DNA of 64,000 nt from contig NZ_WJBI01000001.1 in assembly GCF_020804225.1 (NCBI RefSeq), positions 174,942-238,941 on the forward strand, in the 5' to 3' direction. Under the pieces are notes generated by a model. That model saw only the letters and a program-made list of their open reading frames with translations, was not told where the DNA came from and ran no database searches. This document shows, piece after piece, positions 37,735 through 46,318 of this stretch; positions within the stretch are counted from its first letter, which is position 1; each line of letters begins with the position of its first letter. The stretch is from Methanosarcina sp. DH2. Lineage in GTDB: Archaea > Halobacteriota > Methanosarcinia > Methanosarcinales > Methanosarcinaceae. The position numbers and the translations under genes are program-made.

Positions 37735-38092
37735 TAGGTTTGGATATCAGGTCCATTCCTAACAGAACCCTTTCAGTATCTGACATGCTGCCTATGAGCT
37801 TCCTCAAAGGCGGGGGAAGCTCTTTTATGAGGGTTGGAGCTGCTACTATCTGACCTTCTCTGGCGAAGACCGGATTCTGATAGATATCGATAACCTCCAG
37901 CTGGTACTTGCCGGGCAGATACTCATCAAATATGCGCTTGATATTATCTATCGCCTGTATGGATTTGGGCCCCATCCCAGCAACATACAGGTGCAGAACG
38001 TATTTTTTATCTTTCGTTTTAGCCAGAGCTTCCTCAAAGGCGGCTGTGGAATCCTTGACATCCGATTTTTCGGTCTCTTCATTTTTGGACAT
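37706..38092 (-). CDS. kaiB: KaiB family protein 1
   Basis: 128 residues. The KaiB core is about 29-112: [60 protein letters not shown] and [10 protein letters not shown] align along the whole cyanobacterial protein, including the LPPP stretch involved in the fold switch. N- and C-terminal charged extensions ([29 protein letters not shown]) are extra. It overlaps kaiB2 by 14 bases and the kinase gene by 29, so translation is coupled. In cyanobacteria KaiB binds the CI ring of KaiC in its thioredoxin-like form. Confidence 0.93.
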   Translation of the reverse strand: MSKNEETEKSDVKDSTAAFEEALAKTKDKKYVLHLYVAGMGPKSIQAIDNIKRIFDEYLPGKYQLEVIDIYQNPVFAREGQIVAAPTLIKELPPPLRKLIGSMSDTERVLLGMDLISKPNENDEKQQE

Positions 38093-38438
38093 TAGCTTCC
38101 CCCACAGGGAGTAGATCCAGGCCTACAAGGACGCGCTCAGTATTCGAGAGGTCTCCTATAATTTTCTTTATAGGTGGGGGGAGCCTTCTAACCAGTGTTG
38201 GGACAGCCAGTATCTGGTCTCCTCTGGCTAGCTGCGGATTTTCCAGAAGGTCTACAACCTCGATCCTGTATCTGCCGCCAAGATGCTCTTCGCAGATTTC
38301 TTTTAAGTTTGCGAAGGCTGTCAAACTCTTTTTAGTCTGGCCGGCCACATATAACCTCAGGATATAAAATTCCGGGTCAGGAGTAGTATCGGACTCGACA
38401 AGCTCAGGTCCGTTGTTATTTTGTGCTGCGTCTTCCAT
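38079..38438 (-). CDS. kaiB: KaiB family protein 2
   Basis: 119 residues, the closest of the three to cyanobacterial Kai[61 protein letters not shown] and [13 protein letters not shown]. About 25 acidic residues precede the core. The LPPP loop and GDLSN are intact, so fold switching is possible. Its end overlaps kaiB1 by 14 bases. Confidence 0.94.
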   Translation of the reverse strand: MEDAAQNNNGPELVESDTTPDPEFYILRLYVAGQTKKSLTAFANLKEICEEHLGGRYRIEVVDLLENPQLARGDQILAVPTLVRRLPPPIKKIIGDLSNTERVLVGLDLLPVGEANVQK

Positions 38439-38516
38439 CGAATTTCCACCATTTAAACCTAAGAAGAATTACTTTCCCGGGCGGGCCTCTTCTCTGCAGT
38501 TTGGGCCCTCGATTAT

Positions 38517-39026
38517 TTAACACGGGCTATAAGGCAAATAAAATGTCCATTTGTCCGGGTTTTGAGATCGTTGCCCGCATAAACCACTGCCGATGTAAGG
38601 CTGAAGATCGTCTTTCGACCTCTTGCTCCTCACGATACGAGCTTTCGATTCCTCTTCGGAGATTTTTTCTACAGGGCCTTTTTCATTAACAACACCTATG
38701 AAACTGGAGATTCTCAAATCCAGGGCTTCCAGGACTTTCTTCTGATTAGAGAGATCCCCTACTATTCTCCTGCCAGGGTAATTCTTTCTAATGAGAGTGG
38801 GAATAGCTACTATCTGATCTGCTCTGGCAAGACCTGGATTCTTTATGAGATCTATGACTTCGATACGGCACTTTCCCTCGAGATATTTATTACAGATATC
38901 TTTCAGGTTATCGAAAGCTAGCTGGCTCCTCCTGTTATTGCCTACCACATAGAGTTTAAGTTCATAAACACCCTCATCGTACTGGGCATGCATGGCCGAA
39001 TCACTCGTCTGCTCTGTATCACCCAT
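38517..39026 (-). CDS. kaiB: KaiB family protein 3, divergent, with C-terminal extension
   Basis: 169 residues. Core at about 17-100: VYELKLYVVGNNRRSQLAFD, RIEVIDLIKNPGLARADQIV, AIPTLIRKNYPGRRIVGDLS and KKVLEALDLR. The usual LPPP is replaced by KNYPG, and the VAG of the first strand by VVG. A 65-residue tail rich in K, E, S and ending QRSQNPDKWTFYLPYSPC is unique among the three. The ATG at 39026 has GGAGG; kaiC ends 19 bases upstream. The gap to kaiB2 (78 bases) is the largest in the operon. Confidence 0.88.
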   Translation of the reverse strand: MGDTEQTSDSAMHAQYDEGVYELKLYVVGNNRRSQLAFDNLKDICNKYLEGKCRIEVIDLIKNPGLARADQIVAIPTLIRKNYPGRRIVGDLSNQKKVLEALDLRISSFIGVVNEKGPVEKISEEESKARIVRSKRSKDDLQPYIGSGLCGQRSQNPDKWTFYLPYSPC

Positions 39027-39045
39027 CGAGACCTCCGCTGTTCGT

Positions 39046-40758
39046 CTAGTGTAAGTCGGCCCTTCTTATTCTAGCCATCTCGCTTCTGTCTTTGGCTAGC
39101 GCATTACTTCTGAGTGCTTCCTCAGAGCTGAGCTTATCCAGTTCTTCTTTCTGCACCTCAAACTCAGAGTTCAATGCTGTTATCTGGGCATCCAGAGATT
39201 TGAGCTTGCTCTCCAGTTCTCTCTTCCTGCGCGCAGCATTCTTACTTTGAGCTGCAATTTCGGCTGTTTCCTTAGCTTCCTGGATATCTCTGGACGAACC
39301 CATAAGCAGACCTCCTGAAGGTCCCAGGTACACATCCCGAATCTCTATTCCGTGGTTAGTCAGCATGTACTCCCTGATCTGGTTTGAGTGCGCCATGCCT
39401 CTTGCCTTAACAACAGAGATGCCACGGTTACGCTCGTTATTACTCTCAAAGAAGCGGAGGTTAATCCAGGTATCCATGAGAGAGGATATTTCCTGAGCAT
39501 TAATGCCCTCGGTACTCTCGCGTTGCACAAGGCTGGTACATATAGCGGTAATGTTTTTGAGCTTCAGGTAGTCGATAAGTCTTGTGAGCATGAGCTTAAC
39601 ATCGATCTCAGTACCTGCACTGATAAGGTTTGTGATAGGATCTATGACAATGACATCCGGGTTAAAAGTGTCCAGGATCTTGCGCATGCCCATTAGGTGC
39701 ATTTCCAGGCCGTAAGCCATGGGCCTTGAGGCATGTATCTGCATAAGTCCGGAATCCAGGTAGGGCTGGAGTTTTATCCCAATGGATTTCATGTTTCTGG
39801 TTATCTGGTCTGGAGACTCCTCGAATGCGAAATACAGGCAGCGCTCTCCTCTTTCGCAGGCAGCTTTACAGAACTGAGCTGCAAAACTGGTCTTGCCTGT
39901 GCCGGCTGTTCCTGAGACCAGTACGGTGGTGCCGCGATAGTAACCCTGCCCTCCAAGCATTGTATCCAGACGCGATATGCCTGTTGATATCCTCTCTGTA
40001 GACACCTCGTGTTCCAGGCTCAGTGAAGTGATAGGCAGGACCGATATTCCGTCTTCCTCTATCAGGAAGGGGTACTCGTTGGTGCCGTGTTTCGAGCCCC
40101 TGTACTTAATAATCCTCAGGCGCCTGGTTGATATCTGTTCCTCCATCCTGTTATCCAGGAGGATAACACAGTCTGCAACATATTCTTCAAGCCCGTATCT
40201 GGTAAGGGATGCTTCTCCGCGTTCCCCGGTAACTATGGCTGTTACACCCCTATCCTTCAGCCAGCGGAAAAGTCTGCGAAGCTCAGAGCGCAGTATGGCT
40301 TCATTCTGGAACCCTGAGAACAGAACTTCTAATGTGTCCAGAGCTACACGTTTTGCGCCTATGGAATCTATTGCCAGGCCAAGCCTTATAAACAGGCCTT
40401 CCAGGTCGTACTCGCCTGTTTCCTCTATCTCGCTCTTATCAATGTGGACATGATCAACCAGCAGCCTGTCCCTGGATTCCATGCCGTCCAGATCGAACCC
40501 AAGAGATGCAAAATTCTCGGCCAGATCCTCAGCTGTTTCCTCAAAAGCCATAAAGACGCCCGGCTCGCCGTACTTTTGAGCTCCCTTGACCAGAAACTCC
40601 ATTGCCATAAGGGTCTTTCCTGAGCCTGCACTCCCGTATACCAGGGTTGTGCGACCCTTAGGCAGCCCTCCATAAGTGATATCATCCAGACCGTTTATGC
40701 CTGTTGGGGCCTTCTCCAGACTCTTTTCTTTTAAAGTCCTGTCCTTTTCTTCAATCAT
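39046..40758 (-). CDS. kaiC: KaiC-like double RecA ATPase / autokinase
   Basis: 570 residues. CI domain: Walker A GSAGSGKT at 42-49, catalytic pair Glu73-Glu74 in AFEET, VALDTLEVLF Walker B. CII domain: Walker A GTAGTGKT at 283-290, Glu313-Glu314 in AFEES, VIVIDPITNL Walker B. The segment AQEISSLMDTWI places Ser425-Ser426 at the positions of Ser431-Thr432, the phosphosites of Synechococcus KaiC, and VVKARGMAHSNQIREYML follows as in cyanobacteria. Instead of the short KaiA-binding tail there is a coiled coil (about 500-560). First gene of the operon; good ribosome binding site AGAGGAA. Predicted cytosolic hexamer. Confidence 0.95.
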   Translation of the reverse strand: MIEEKDRTLKEKSLEKAPTGINGLDDITYGGLPKGRTTLVYGSAGSGKTLMAMEFLVKGAQKYGEPGVFMAFEETAEDLAENFASLGFDLDGMESRDRLLVDHVHIDKSEIEETGEYDLEGLFIRLGLAIDSIGAKRVALDTLEVLFSGFQNEAILRSELRRLFRWLKDRGVTAIVTGERGEASLTRYGLEEYVADCVILLDNRMEEQISTRRLRIIKYRGSKHGTNEYPFLIEEDGISVLPITSLSLEHEVSTERISTGISRLDTMLGGQGYYRGTTVLVSGTAGTGKTSFAAQFCKAACERGERCLYFAFEESPDQITRNMKSIGIKLQPYLDSGLMQIHASRPMAYGLEMHLMGMRKILDTFNPDVIVIDPITNLISAGTEIDVKLMLTRLIDYLKLKNITAICTSLVQRESTEGINAQEISSLMDTWINLRFFESNNERNRGISVVKARGMAHSNQIREYMLTNHGIEIRDVYLGPSGGLLMGSSRDIQEAKETAEIAAQSKNAARRKRELESKLKSLDAQITALNSEFEVQKEELDKLSSEEALRSNALAKDRSEMARIRRADLH

Positions 40759-41460
40759 TAAATTCCTCTTGTAATACTCTGATAAATAATATACATTATT
40801 ATAAATTCTTATTTTTCATTAAGTCTGTCAGTATTGATACTTTAAGTATGTAAGACTGTTTTTTAAAAGATGATCGGGCTTTATATTCTTAGAAACAAAT
40901 CATCGTTCATGGTGAGGATTTTTTATTTGTCATAATCTCTTCAACCAGTAGAAAAAACTTAAAATTTCTATTTTTTTTATATTTAATTTTCCCATAACTC
41001 TCACCTATGAGAACAGGAATCTTTCCGAAACTTTTTTCTCACTAAATAGTTTCTCTTCTATAATAAATTTTAAAGAAAAAAGATAGATCCCTGGGAATTT
41101 TTGCATTTTATTTTTTCTAAAATCAATTGTACAGCAATATTTTTATACTCCCTATCCAATCTGCAAACTAAGGTTTAATGAGCTTGCTTGCTTTGAGGTT
41201 TTTTCCACAAAGAAACCTGATTTTAAATATGCTTTCGGCTCATTAAAATCTACATATACTCCACAAGATGCCGGCAGGTTTCTCCTTTTCCCCTGCCGGA
41301 TCCACACACCCTTTTTTTCTATTAAACTATACCTGACCGGAAAAACCTGCCTTCTTCTCCATGTCTCTCCCATAGGCTCTCCACTTCCCCTTTTGAAGGC
41401 AGGTTTTTTCCGGATAGCAGCTTGTCGAGGGAAACATTGCAGTTTCCCCGCCTATCTGAC
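40759..41460. other. kaiC promoter region and structured sequence downstream of sufBD
   Basis: The kaiC side has minus-strand TATA-like sequence (reverse of 'aataatatacattattataaa', 40786-40806). The other half carries the inverted repeats at 41271-41413. A 73-codon minus-strand frame (41152-41373) overlaps these and is not called. Confidence 0.5.
41271..41413. other. Structured element with nested inverted repeats, downstream of sufBD
   Basis: A stem of 18 base pairs with one bulge joins 41337-41354 (CCGGAAAAACCTGCCTTC) and 41395-41413 across a 40-base loop. Next to it CCGGCAGG at 41271-41278 pairs with CCTGCCGG at 41292-41299. Both share the GGCAGG core. On the minus strand the block lies 48-190 bases after the sufBD stop, so it may be a terminator/3' stabiliser or a small RNA. 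Confidence 0.6.
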
Positions 41461-42684
41461 TTACATTCCGAAAGCTGTCTGTGTAATTGTGTTTTCTATT
41501 TCGTTCTTTAACTCTTCCGGGATTCCCCTTATCCCAACGTCCAGAAAACCCCTTATAATCATTCCGACGGCTTCTTCTTCGGTAAGCCCTCTTGCCATCA
41601 GATACTCGACCTGGTCTTTGGCAATTTTTCCTACGGCTGCTTCATGAGTAAGCTCGATGTCATCCACATTTGCCTCAAGGATAGGAATTGCGAGCTGGCT
41701 CCCTTTGTCAGTAAGGACAAGCCCTTTACATTCAAGGTGCCCTTTTGCGCCCTTTGCATTGCCTATCATCTCACCTCGTGCAATCAGCCTCCCACCGATG
41801 GTAATCGTTCTCGAAATTAGTTCGGCTCTCGTTCCAGGGGCATTGAAAATGGCCCTGCTTCCGAGGTCAAGTACGGAGCCTGGGTGCGCAATTGCTATGG
41901 TATTGAGCCTGGTTACTGCTCCCTTACCTTCGAGCCTGACAGTCGGGTATGTCTGTACGGAGCGTACGGGTTTCAGGCAAATGTAATTGCTTACGTAAGT
42001 CCCTCCTTCTTCCACATGGACAACTGTCCTCGGGCGGACTCCGATCTGTTCAGCCCAGTTGTGGATCATTGTGAAATTCAGGGTGGCACCTTTCTTTACG
42101 TACATCTCGGAAATCCCCATATGCAGCCCCTCCTCCACTCCTTTTTTGGAGGTACAGCCTGTGATTATGTCAAGACTTGCTCCTTCCTCGACGATTATAA
42201 TATTATGCACTGTTTGGGATACCTTTTTGCTTCCCAGCATAAGGCAGGTCTGGACAGGCATGGCGGATTTCTTTCCAGCAGGCACCCGGATAAAGTAGCC
42301 GTCCGCATCTTCAAGGTAGGTCTTTGCAGTGTACTTGTCAGCGTCCACCTGCACCAGTTTCCAGGAGTAATCTTTGAGCCACTCATATTTTTCCATGGCT
42401 TTATGCGTGGACATTAGTTCCACATTCTCATCTTTCAGTGAAGAATGCGAGACTGCATTATCCAGTACCAGAAAACTGCCTGATCTGCCCTCTTCGCTCG
42501 GGATCACCCCTACCTGAAGCAGGGTCCTTTTGCTTTCCTCGTCAAGAGTCCGGAGGTCTTCAATAGGCTTGCTGACCTTGGAGCCTTCTTCATATTTTTC
42601 CAGTTCAAAATCCTCTCCGTAAGCCGCTTTTTTCTCAGTTGCGCTTTCAGCTCTCTTTTTAAGGCTCATTTCATCAGTCTGCAT
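41461..42684 (-). CDS. sufB: SufB/SufD family Fe-S assembly scaffold protein
   Basis: 407 residues from the ATG at 42684, which has CAGGAGTG just upstream; an ATG 22 codons earlier lies within sufC without such a site. The right-handed beta-helix core of SufB/SufD is seen in TVHNIIIVEEGASLDIITGC, the conserved HEAAVGKIAKDQVEYLMARG and MIIRGFLDVGI. Archaea usually have one SufBD-like protein acting with SufC as the minimal SUF scaffold that builds and transfers Fe-S clusters. The start overlaps the end of sufC by 19 bases, so the two are co-translated. SufB versus SufD naming is uncertain. Confidence 0.9.
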   Translation of the reverse strand: MQTDEMSLKKRAESATEKKAAYGEDFELEKYEEGSKVSKPIEDLRTLDEESKRTLLQVGVIPSEEGRSGSFLVLDNAVSHSSLKDENVELMSTHKAMEKYEWLKDYSWKLVQVDADKYTAKTYLEDADGYFIRVPAGKKSAMPVQTCLMLGSKKVSQTVHNIIIVEEGASLDIITGCTSKKGVEEGLHMGISEMYVKKGATLNFTMIHNWAEQIGVRPRTVVHVEEGGTYVSNYICLKPVRSVQTYPTVRLEGKGAVTRLNTIAIAHPGSVLDLGSRAIFNAPGTRAELISRTITIGGRLIARGEMIGNAKGAKGHLECKGLVLTDKGSQLAIPILEANVDDIELTHEAAVGKIAKDQVEYLMARGLTEEEAVGMIIRGFLDVGIRGIPEELKNEIENTITQTAFGM

Positions 42685-43409
42685 GTAATACACTCCTGGT
42701 ACCCTTTGTTTTTTATTTCTTCCAGCATTTTCAGGGGGTTTCCTGAGCACATGACCGTCCCGTTACAGAGAATATATCCTCTATCTGCCTGTATATAATC
42801 CAGGACCTGGCCTGTGTGGGTAATAATAAGGGCTGATTTTCCCTTTTTGCACCTTTCTCCAGGGCAGTCTATCCCTATGTCGAGCAGTCCTTTTATTGTC
42901 AATCCTACCTGTTCTATGCTTACAAGGTCTACTCCGGACTCGGGTTCGTCCAGCAGGTAGAGGCTTGGGTCCTGGGCTGCAAGCTGCAGAAGCTCGGAGC
43001 GTTTGATTTCCCCTCCTGAAAAGCCCACATTTACGTCCCTGTCCAGGAAGCGGTTCATATCAAGGTTTTCGGCAAGTTTTTCAGGGTCCTTTTTTCCTTT
43101 CGATGCTACTTTTACAAGGTCCCTCAGTTTAATTCCTGACATATCCGGCGGGCGCTGCATCATGATACCCAGCCCACGGCGGGCTCTTTCATCTACTGGA
43201 AGATTTGTAATATCTTCTCCATTGAACAGTATACTGCCTTTCACAATCCTGTACTCGCTAAAGCCCATGATTGTCCTCATGAGGGCTGACTTTCCGGCTC
43301 CGTTTGGTCCGAAAAGCACGTTTGTATACCCTTTTTCAACTTCGAGGTTCACGTCATGAAGCAAAGTTTTTCCGTTGACCTCTACAGTCAGGTCTTCTAT
43401 CTTCAGCAT
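42666..43409 (-). CDS. sufC: Fe-S cluster assembly ATPase SufC
   Basis: 247 residues of the ABC ATPase type. Walker A GPNGAGKSA (34-42), signature FSGGEIKRSELLQL, Walker B SLYLLDEPESGVDL and the switch His in IITHTGQVLDY. The SufC-specific RRGLGIMMQRPPDM Q-loop is present. It drives conformational change of SufBD during cluster assembly. It overlaps sufBD and no other suf gene is nearby, as in many methanogens. Confidence 0.95.
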   Translation of the reverse strand: MLKIEDLTVEVNGKTLLHDVNLEVEKGYTNVLFGPNGAGKSALMRTIMGFSEYRIVKGSILFNGEDITNLPVDERARRGLGIMMQRPPDMSGIKLRDLVKVASKGKKDPEKLAENLDMNRFLDRDVNVGFSGGEIKRSELLQLAAQDPSLYLLDEPESGVDLVSIEQVGLTIKGLLDIGIDCPGERCKKGKSALIITHTGQVLDYIQADRGYILCNGTVMCSGNPLKMLEEIKNKGYQECITCRLMK

Positions 43410-43867
43410 CGATGTTTCTCCCTTAATCTCATTTTAGATACGGTTTCCCCTGTTTCTTTCTCCGTATCCGAGAAGTAGCCGTTCGAAGTGCGCCTTTTTA
43501 ATATACTATAATATGTAATTTCTATTATGTACGGCAGAAATAATAGCAAAGATCAGAGTATTCTGGCAATTCTATCTGATCTCCGGTTATCTGCACAAGT
43601 TCCTTTATTCTTGTTGGAGGACATTGTATTTCTAACCATATGTTCCTAAATGTCTCCGTGACCTCTTTTAAAATTGAAGGGTTAAGTTAAGGGCTATCTA
43701 ATATAGAAAACAAAAACTGAAATCACTATAGGACTGAACGAAAGTAATTTCTCTTAAGCAGAAATGATTTTTTGAAACGAGAGTAGCTACTTGAAACGAA
43801 AGTAGCTGTTTAAAACAAAAATAACGATTTGAAATAGAATATTTTTCGGAAAAGGAGCGTGTCACTC
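43410..43867. other. Intergenic region upstream of sufCB
   Basis: Contains the sufC promoter (minus-strand TATA-like reverse of 'aatatactataatatgtaa', 43499-43517) and short direct repeats 'tgaaacga(g/a)agtagct' at about 43774-43810. No gene. Confidence 0.45.
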
Positions 43868-44530
43868 TTAATGGAGTTCAAAGCGCATGCCAGCCCGAGT
43901 TTCCGTATATTTTGAGGGAAAAGCGCTCTTTATTTTTTCTTTATGAGCCGTGCAGTGTCCGGCTGCTATCAGTTCCATCTCTTTAAGCCTCTCAAACTTC
44001 TCGCTATTATGAAGCCCTCCAATAATTCCTTTAATATTCCCATGAAAAAGAGCAGCATCCATGATTGCATCAATGCCCGGGTGAGCGCAGCCTGTAAGCA
44101 CATAGGACCCGTTTTCTGTGTCAAGGACAAGAGACTGTTCTTTTATTTTATCTCCCAGTTCTCCTGTGCTCCAGATCCCATCAGATATTTTTATTGCTTC
44201 CTTTATCTCTACAAGGTCAGCCCTCTTCTTAATTTCCCTTTTGAGATTCTCTGAAAAGGATGAAGGAACATATACCGTGAGTCCGGGATTTGCGCAAAGG
44301 ATCTCGGGTAGACCGCCTATATGGTCCCAGTGCTGATGGGAAAGGACCAGTTTATCTATACAGGCAGGACCAATTCCAGTTTTCTCCATATGCTTCAGTA
44401 GCAGAGTCCCATCCCATCCGGTGTCGAATAGAAGGGTTTCTCTGCCTGTTTCAAGTAGAGCCGAAAATCCCCAGCTTCCTGTGAAACCAGGGCATGCTTC
44501 GTTGTCATATAGTATTGTCAGCCTGAGCAT
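43868..44530 (-). CDS. Metallo-beta-lactamase fold hydrolase
   Basis: 220 residues. Metal motif LSHQHWDHIGGLPEIL (HxHxDH with Trp), an N-terminal TILYDNEACPGFTGSWGFSA, GCAHPGIDAIM with the third His, and GGLHNSEKF. This pattern belongs to the archaeal/bacterial subgroup related to the 7,8-dihydropterin-6-methyl-4-(beta-D-ribofuranosyl)-aminobenzene-5'-phosphate synthase family, named from a methanopterin precursor, although activity of that assignment is unproven. Cytosolic. It follows nrpRI by about 110 bases with a 14-base tandem repeat between. Confidence 0.85.
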   Translation of the reverse strand: MLRLTILYDNEACPGFTGSWGFSALLETGRETLLFDTGWDGTLLLKHMEKTGIGPACIDKLVLSHQHWDHIGGLPEILCANPGLTVYVPSSFSENLKREIKKRADLVEIKEAIKISDGIWSTGELGDKIKEQSLVLDTENGSYVLTGCAHPGIDAIMDAALFHGNIKGIIGGLHNSEKFERLKEMELIAAGHCTAHKEKIKSAFPSKYTETRAGMRFELH

Positions 44531-44578
44531 CTCCCCATCTCACGTTTTCGGCATTTTTGATTATCTTTCTATACGTAG

Positions 44579-44648
44579 CCGGTTTATATTCCCCGGTTTG
44601 TATTTCCCGGTTCGTATTACCCGGTTCGTATTACCCGGTTTATATTTC
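44579..44648. repeat. Five tandem 14-base units before the MBL gene
   Basis: CCGGTTTATATTCC, CCGGTTTGTATTTC, CCGGTTCGTATTAC, CCGGTTCGTATTAC, CCGGTTTATATTTC: exact 14-base periodicity from 44579 to 44648, reaching into the nrpRI stop codon. On the minus strand each unit contains a TATA-like AATATAAA or AATACGAA, so the array sits where the MBL promoter is expected. Confidence 0.8.
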
Positions 44649-45614
44649 TGACATTGTTCGGTAATCCAGTACAGTGGAAATCGGGTTTGTTTCAATTTCA
44701 ATTCCTGTTTCCTCAAGGGCACAGATCCCGTTAATTCCTCCCACTACTGCAACTCCGAACTTTCCGGTTTCAACCGGGGCTCCAAGTAAAAATTCGTCAA
44801 TTTCTCCTGTAGTAATGCAGCCTGCCAGACCCACTTTTTCTGCCCTTTTCAAAATCTCTCCTGTCATATCATAAGCAGAGGCATTTATCTGCCGCATATT
44901 GGCAAGAATTTTTCCTTCCCCTTTCTCAAGTACTTCAAGAACTGATGTAGGAGCCCTATTCATAAAAATCTTTATAGGGTCAATAGACGTTCCGCTGTAG
45001 GAGATCAGGTCAAGAAAACGTGCCGGTTTTCTGTTTTCTATCTGGAGTATTCCTCCATAGGCGGGCTCTACCGGGACGCCTGCTTTCAGGAGAAGCCCAT
45101 CAAAAGTGACACTGCACACCGTAGCAATTCCTATTTTCCCCGAGGGAAGGGGTATTTCAGGGTCGGAGCCTTCTTCAAAGATTCTTACTCTCGGGCTTAT
45201 CATATATCCTGAATGGGCCGTATAAGAAATCAAATTTATAACAGTTTCAAAGTCGTCCTTATCAAAATAAGAGATATTTACTACGACGTCGCCTTTGTCT
45301 GTTTCGGGGTTATATGTGGTCCTGAACGCCATCTCTTCGATTCTGGATATTACAAAGCCAAAACGGTCACCTATAAGGGCATCATTCATTTCGCTTTCTC
45401 CAAGATCCGTAAGCGTACGCCCGGCATATCCATGTTTGTGTGTAAACCCTCTCTCATCTAGGATCCTCAGGTGGTAGCGGACAGCCCTCTCTCCTATATC
45501 ATAGCCCCGGTTGTTCAGTTCGTCGGCTATGGCCCGGGCACCTATAGGTTTGTCACTTTCGTGAATCACCCTCATGATTTCAATGAGTTTTCTCTCTATT
45601 TGCGGATCCATCAT
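44640..45614 (-). CDS. nrpRI: NrpR-type transcription repressor (HTH plus one NRD domain)
   Basis: 324 residues. Winged helix at about 5-75 (IGARAIADELNNRGYDIGER and AVRYHLRILDERGF), followed by one NrpR regulatory (DUF128) domain with GDVVVNISYFDKDDF and VAVVGGINGICALEETGIEI. NrpR represses nif, glnA and related genes at GGAA-N6-TTCC operators and is released by 2-oxoglutarate. In Methanosarcina the function is split: NrpRI with the HTH binds DNA and NrpRII contacts the transcription machinery. The single NRD here fits NrpRI. No operator of that form was seen next to this gene. Confidence 0.88.
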   Translation of the reverse strand: MMDPQIERKLIEIMRVIHESDKPIGARAIADELNNRGYDIGERAVRYHLRILDERGFTHKHGYAGRTLTDLGESEMNDALIGDRFGFVISRIEEMAFRTTYNPETDKGDVVVNISYFDKDDFETVINLISYTAHSGYMISPRVRIFEEGSDPEIPLPSGKIGIATVCSVTFDGLLLKAGVPVEPAYGGILQIENRKPARFLDLISYSGTSIDPIKIFMNRAPTSVLEVLEKGEGKILANMRQINASAYDMTGEILKRAEKVGLAGCITTGEIDEFLLGAPVETGKFGVAVVGGINGICALEETGIEIETNPISTVLDYRTMSEI

Positions 45615-46318
45615 GTTTATAACACCGTTATACCCTGTATTAATTTCGTAAACTTTATGGATAATCGTGATAAAACCACAAAGACCACAAATTGAATATT
45701 GTGAGTGGTCTCAATGAGTAAACTAAGTGGTTTCAGTAGAGTTTTAATAAGCAGTTTCCGGGACGTCTCTACGAGTTTTACAGGAAGTTCCGGATCAATA
45801 ATTATTTTTGAATCTAATTTGCTATTTCTCGACAGCACAAAACGGATTCAGTCCTGCTTTTAAATACTCAATTATAGTAAATCTTTTCGTACTTAATATA
45901 AGTTTGTCTTATTTAGCTTCATAATTACTGTTGCTGAGAACTTGGAAATGAGAACTTTCCTGATAACAAAATGTCCTTTAGTAACCTTTTATTATTTTCT
46001 TAGCAACTTTTTATTAACTTTTTATTAACTTTTTATTAACTTTTTATTAACTTTTTATTAACTTTTTCTTTTTTTCTTTTATTACATCGCAGGTCATTTA
46101 AAGTGGCAGCCAGTTAGAATGACAATTTTAATAGGTAAATTTACGAATAATAAATTCCTGGCACAAGACTATCAATAATAAATTATCAGTAATGAACCAT
46201 CAGTAACAAATTCCTGGAAAGAGATATCACTAATAAGTTCTAATAGAAATTTTCAATAATAATCATCACACTGTTTATAATCAATTAATTATTGATTAAC
46301 CGGTCAGACTACTTATAG
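45615..46318. other. Intergenic region with tandem repeats
   Basis: About 700 bases, very AT-rich; holds the nrpRI promoter and the 11-base repeat at 46005-46070, plus scattered 'tatcaataataaat' variants near 46165-46260. No gene or RNA recognised. Confidence 0.5.
46005..46070. repeat. Six tandem copies of AACTTTTTATT
   Basis: Perfect 11-base units (last one ends CTT) from 46005 to 46070. One helical turn per unit, so it may act as a bent or curved DNA tract or as a T-rich termination zone. Confidence 0.85.

Noticed and set aside
41152-41373. 73-codon minus-strand frame
   Set aside because: Falls across the inverted repeats downstream of sufBD; the repeats explain the open frame.
45715-45800. 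Possible NrpR operator near nrpRI
   Set aside because: GGAAGTTCC is present near 45782, but the spacing is one base, not the six of GGAA-N6-TTCC.
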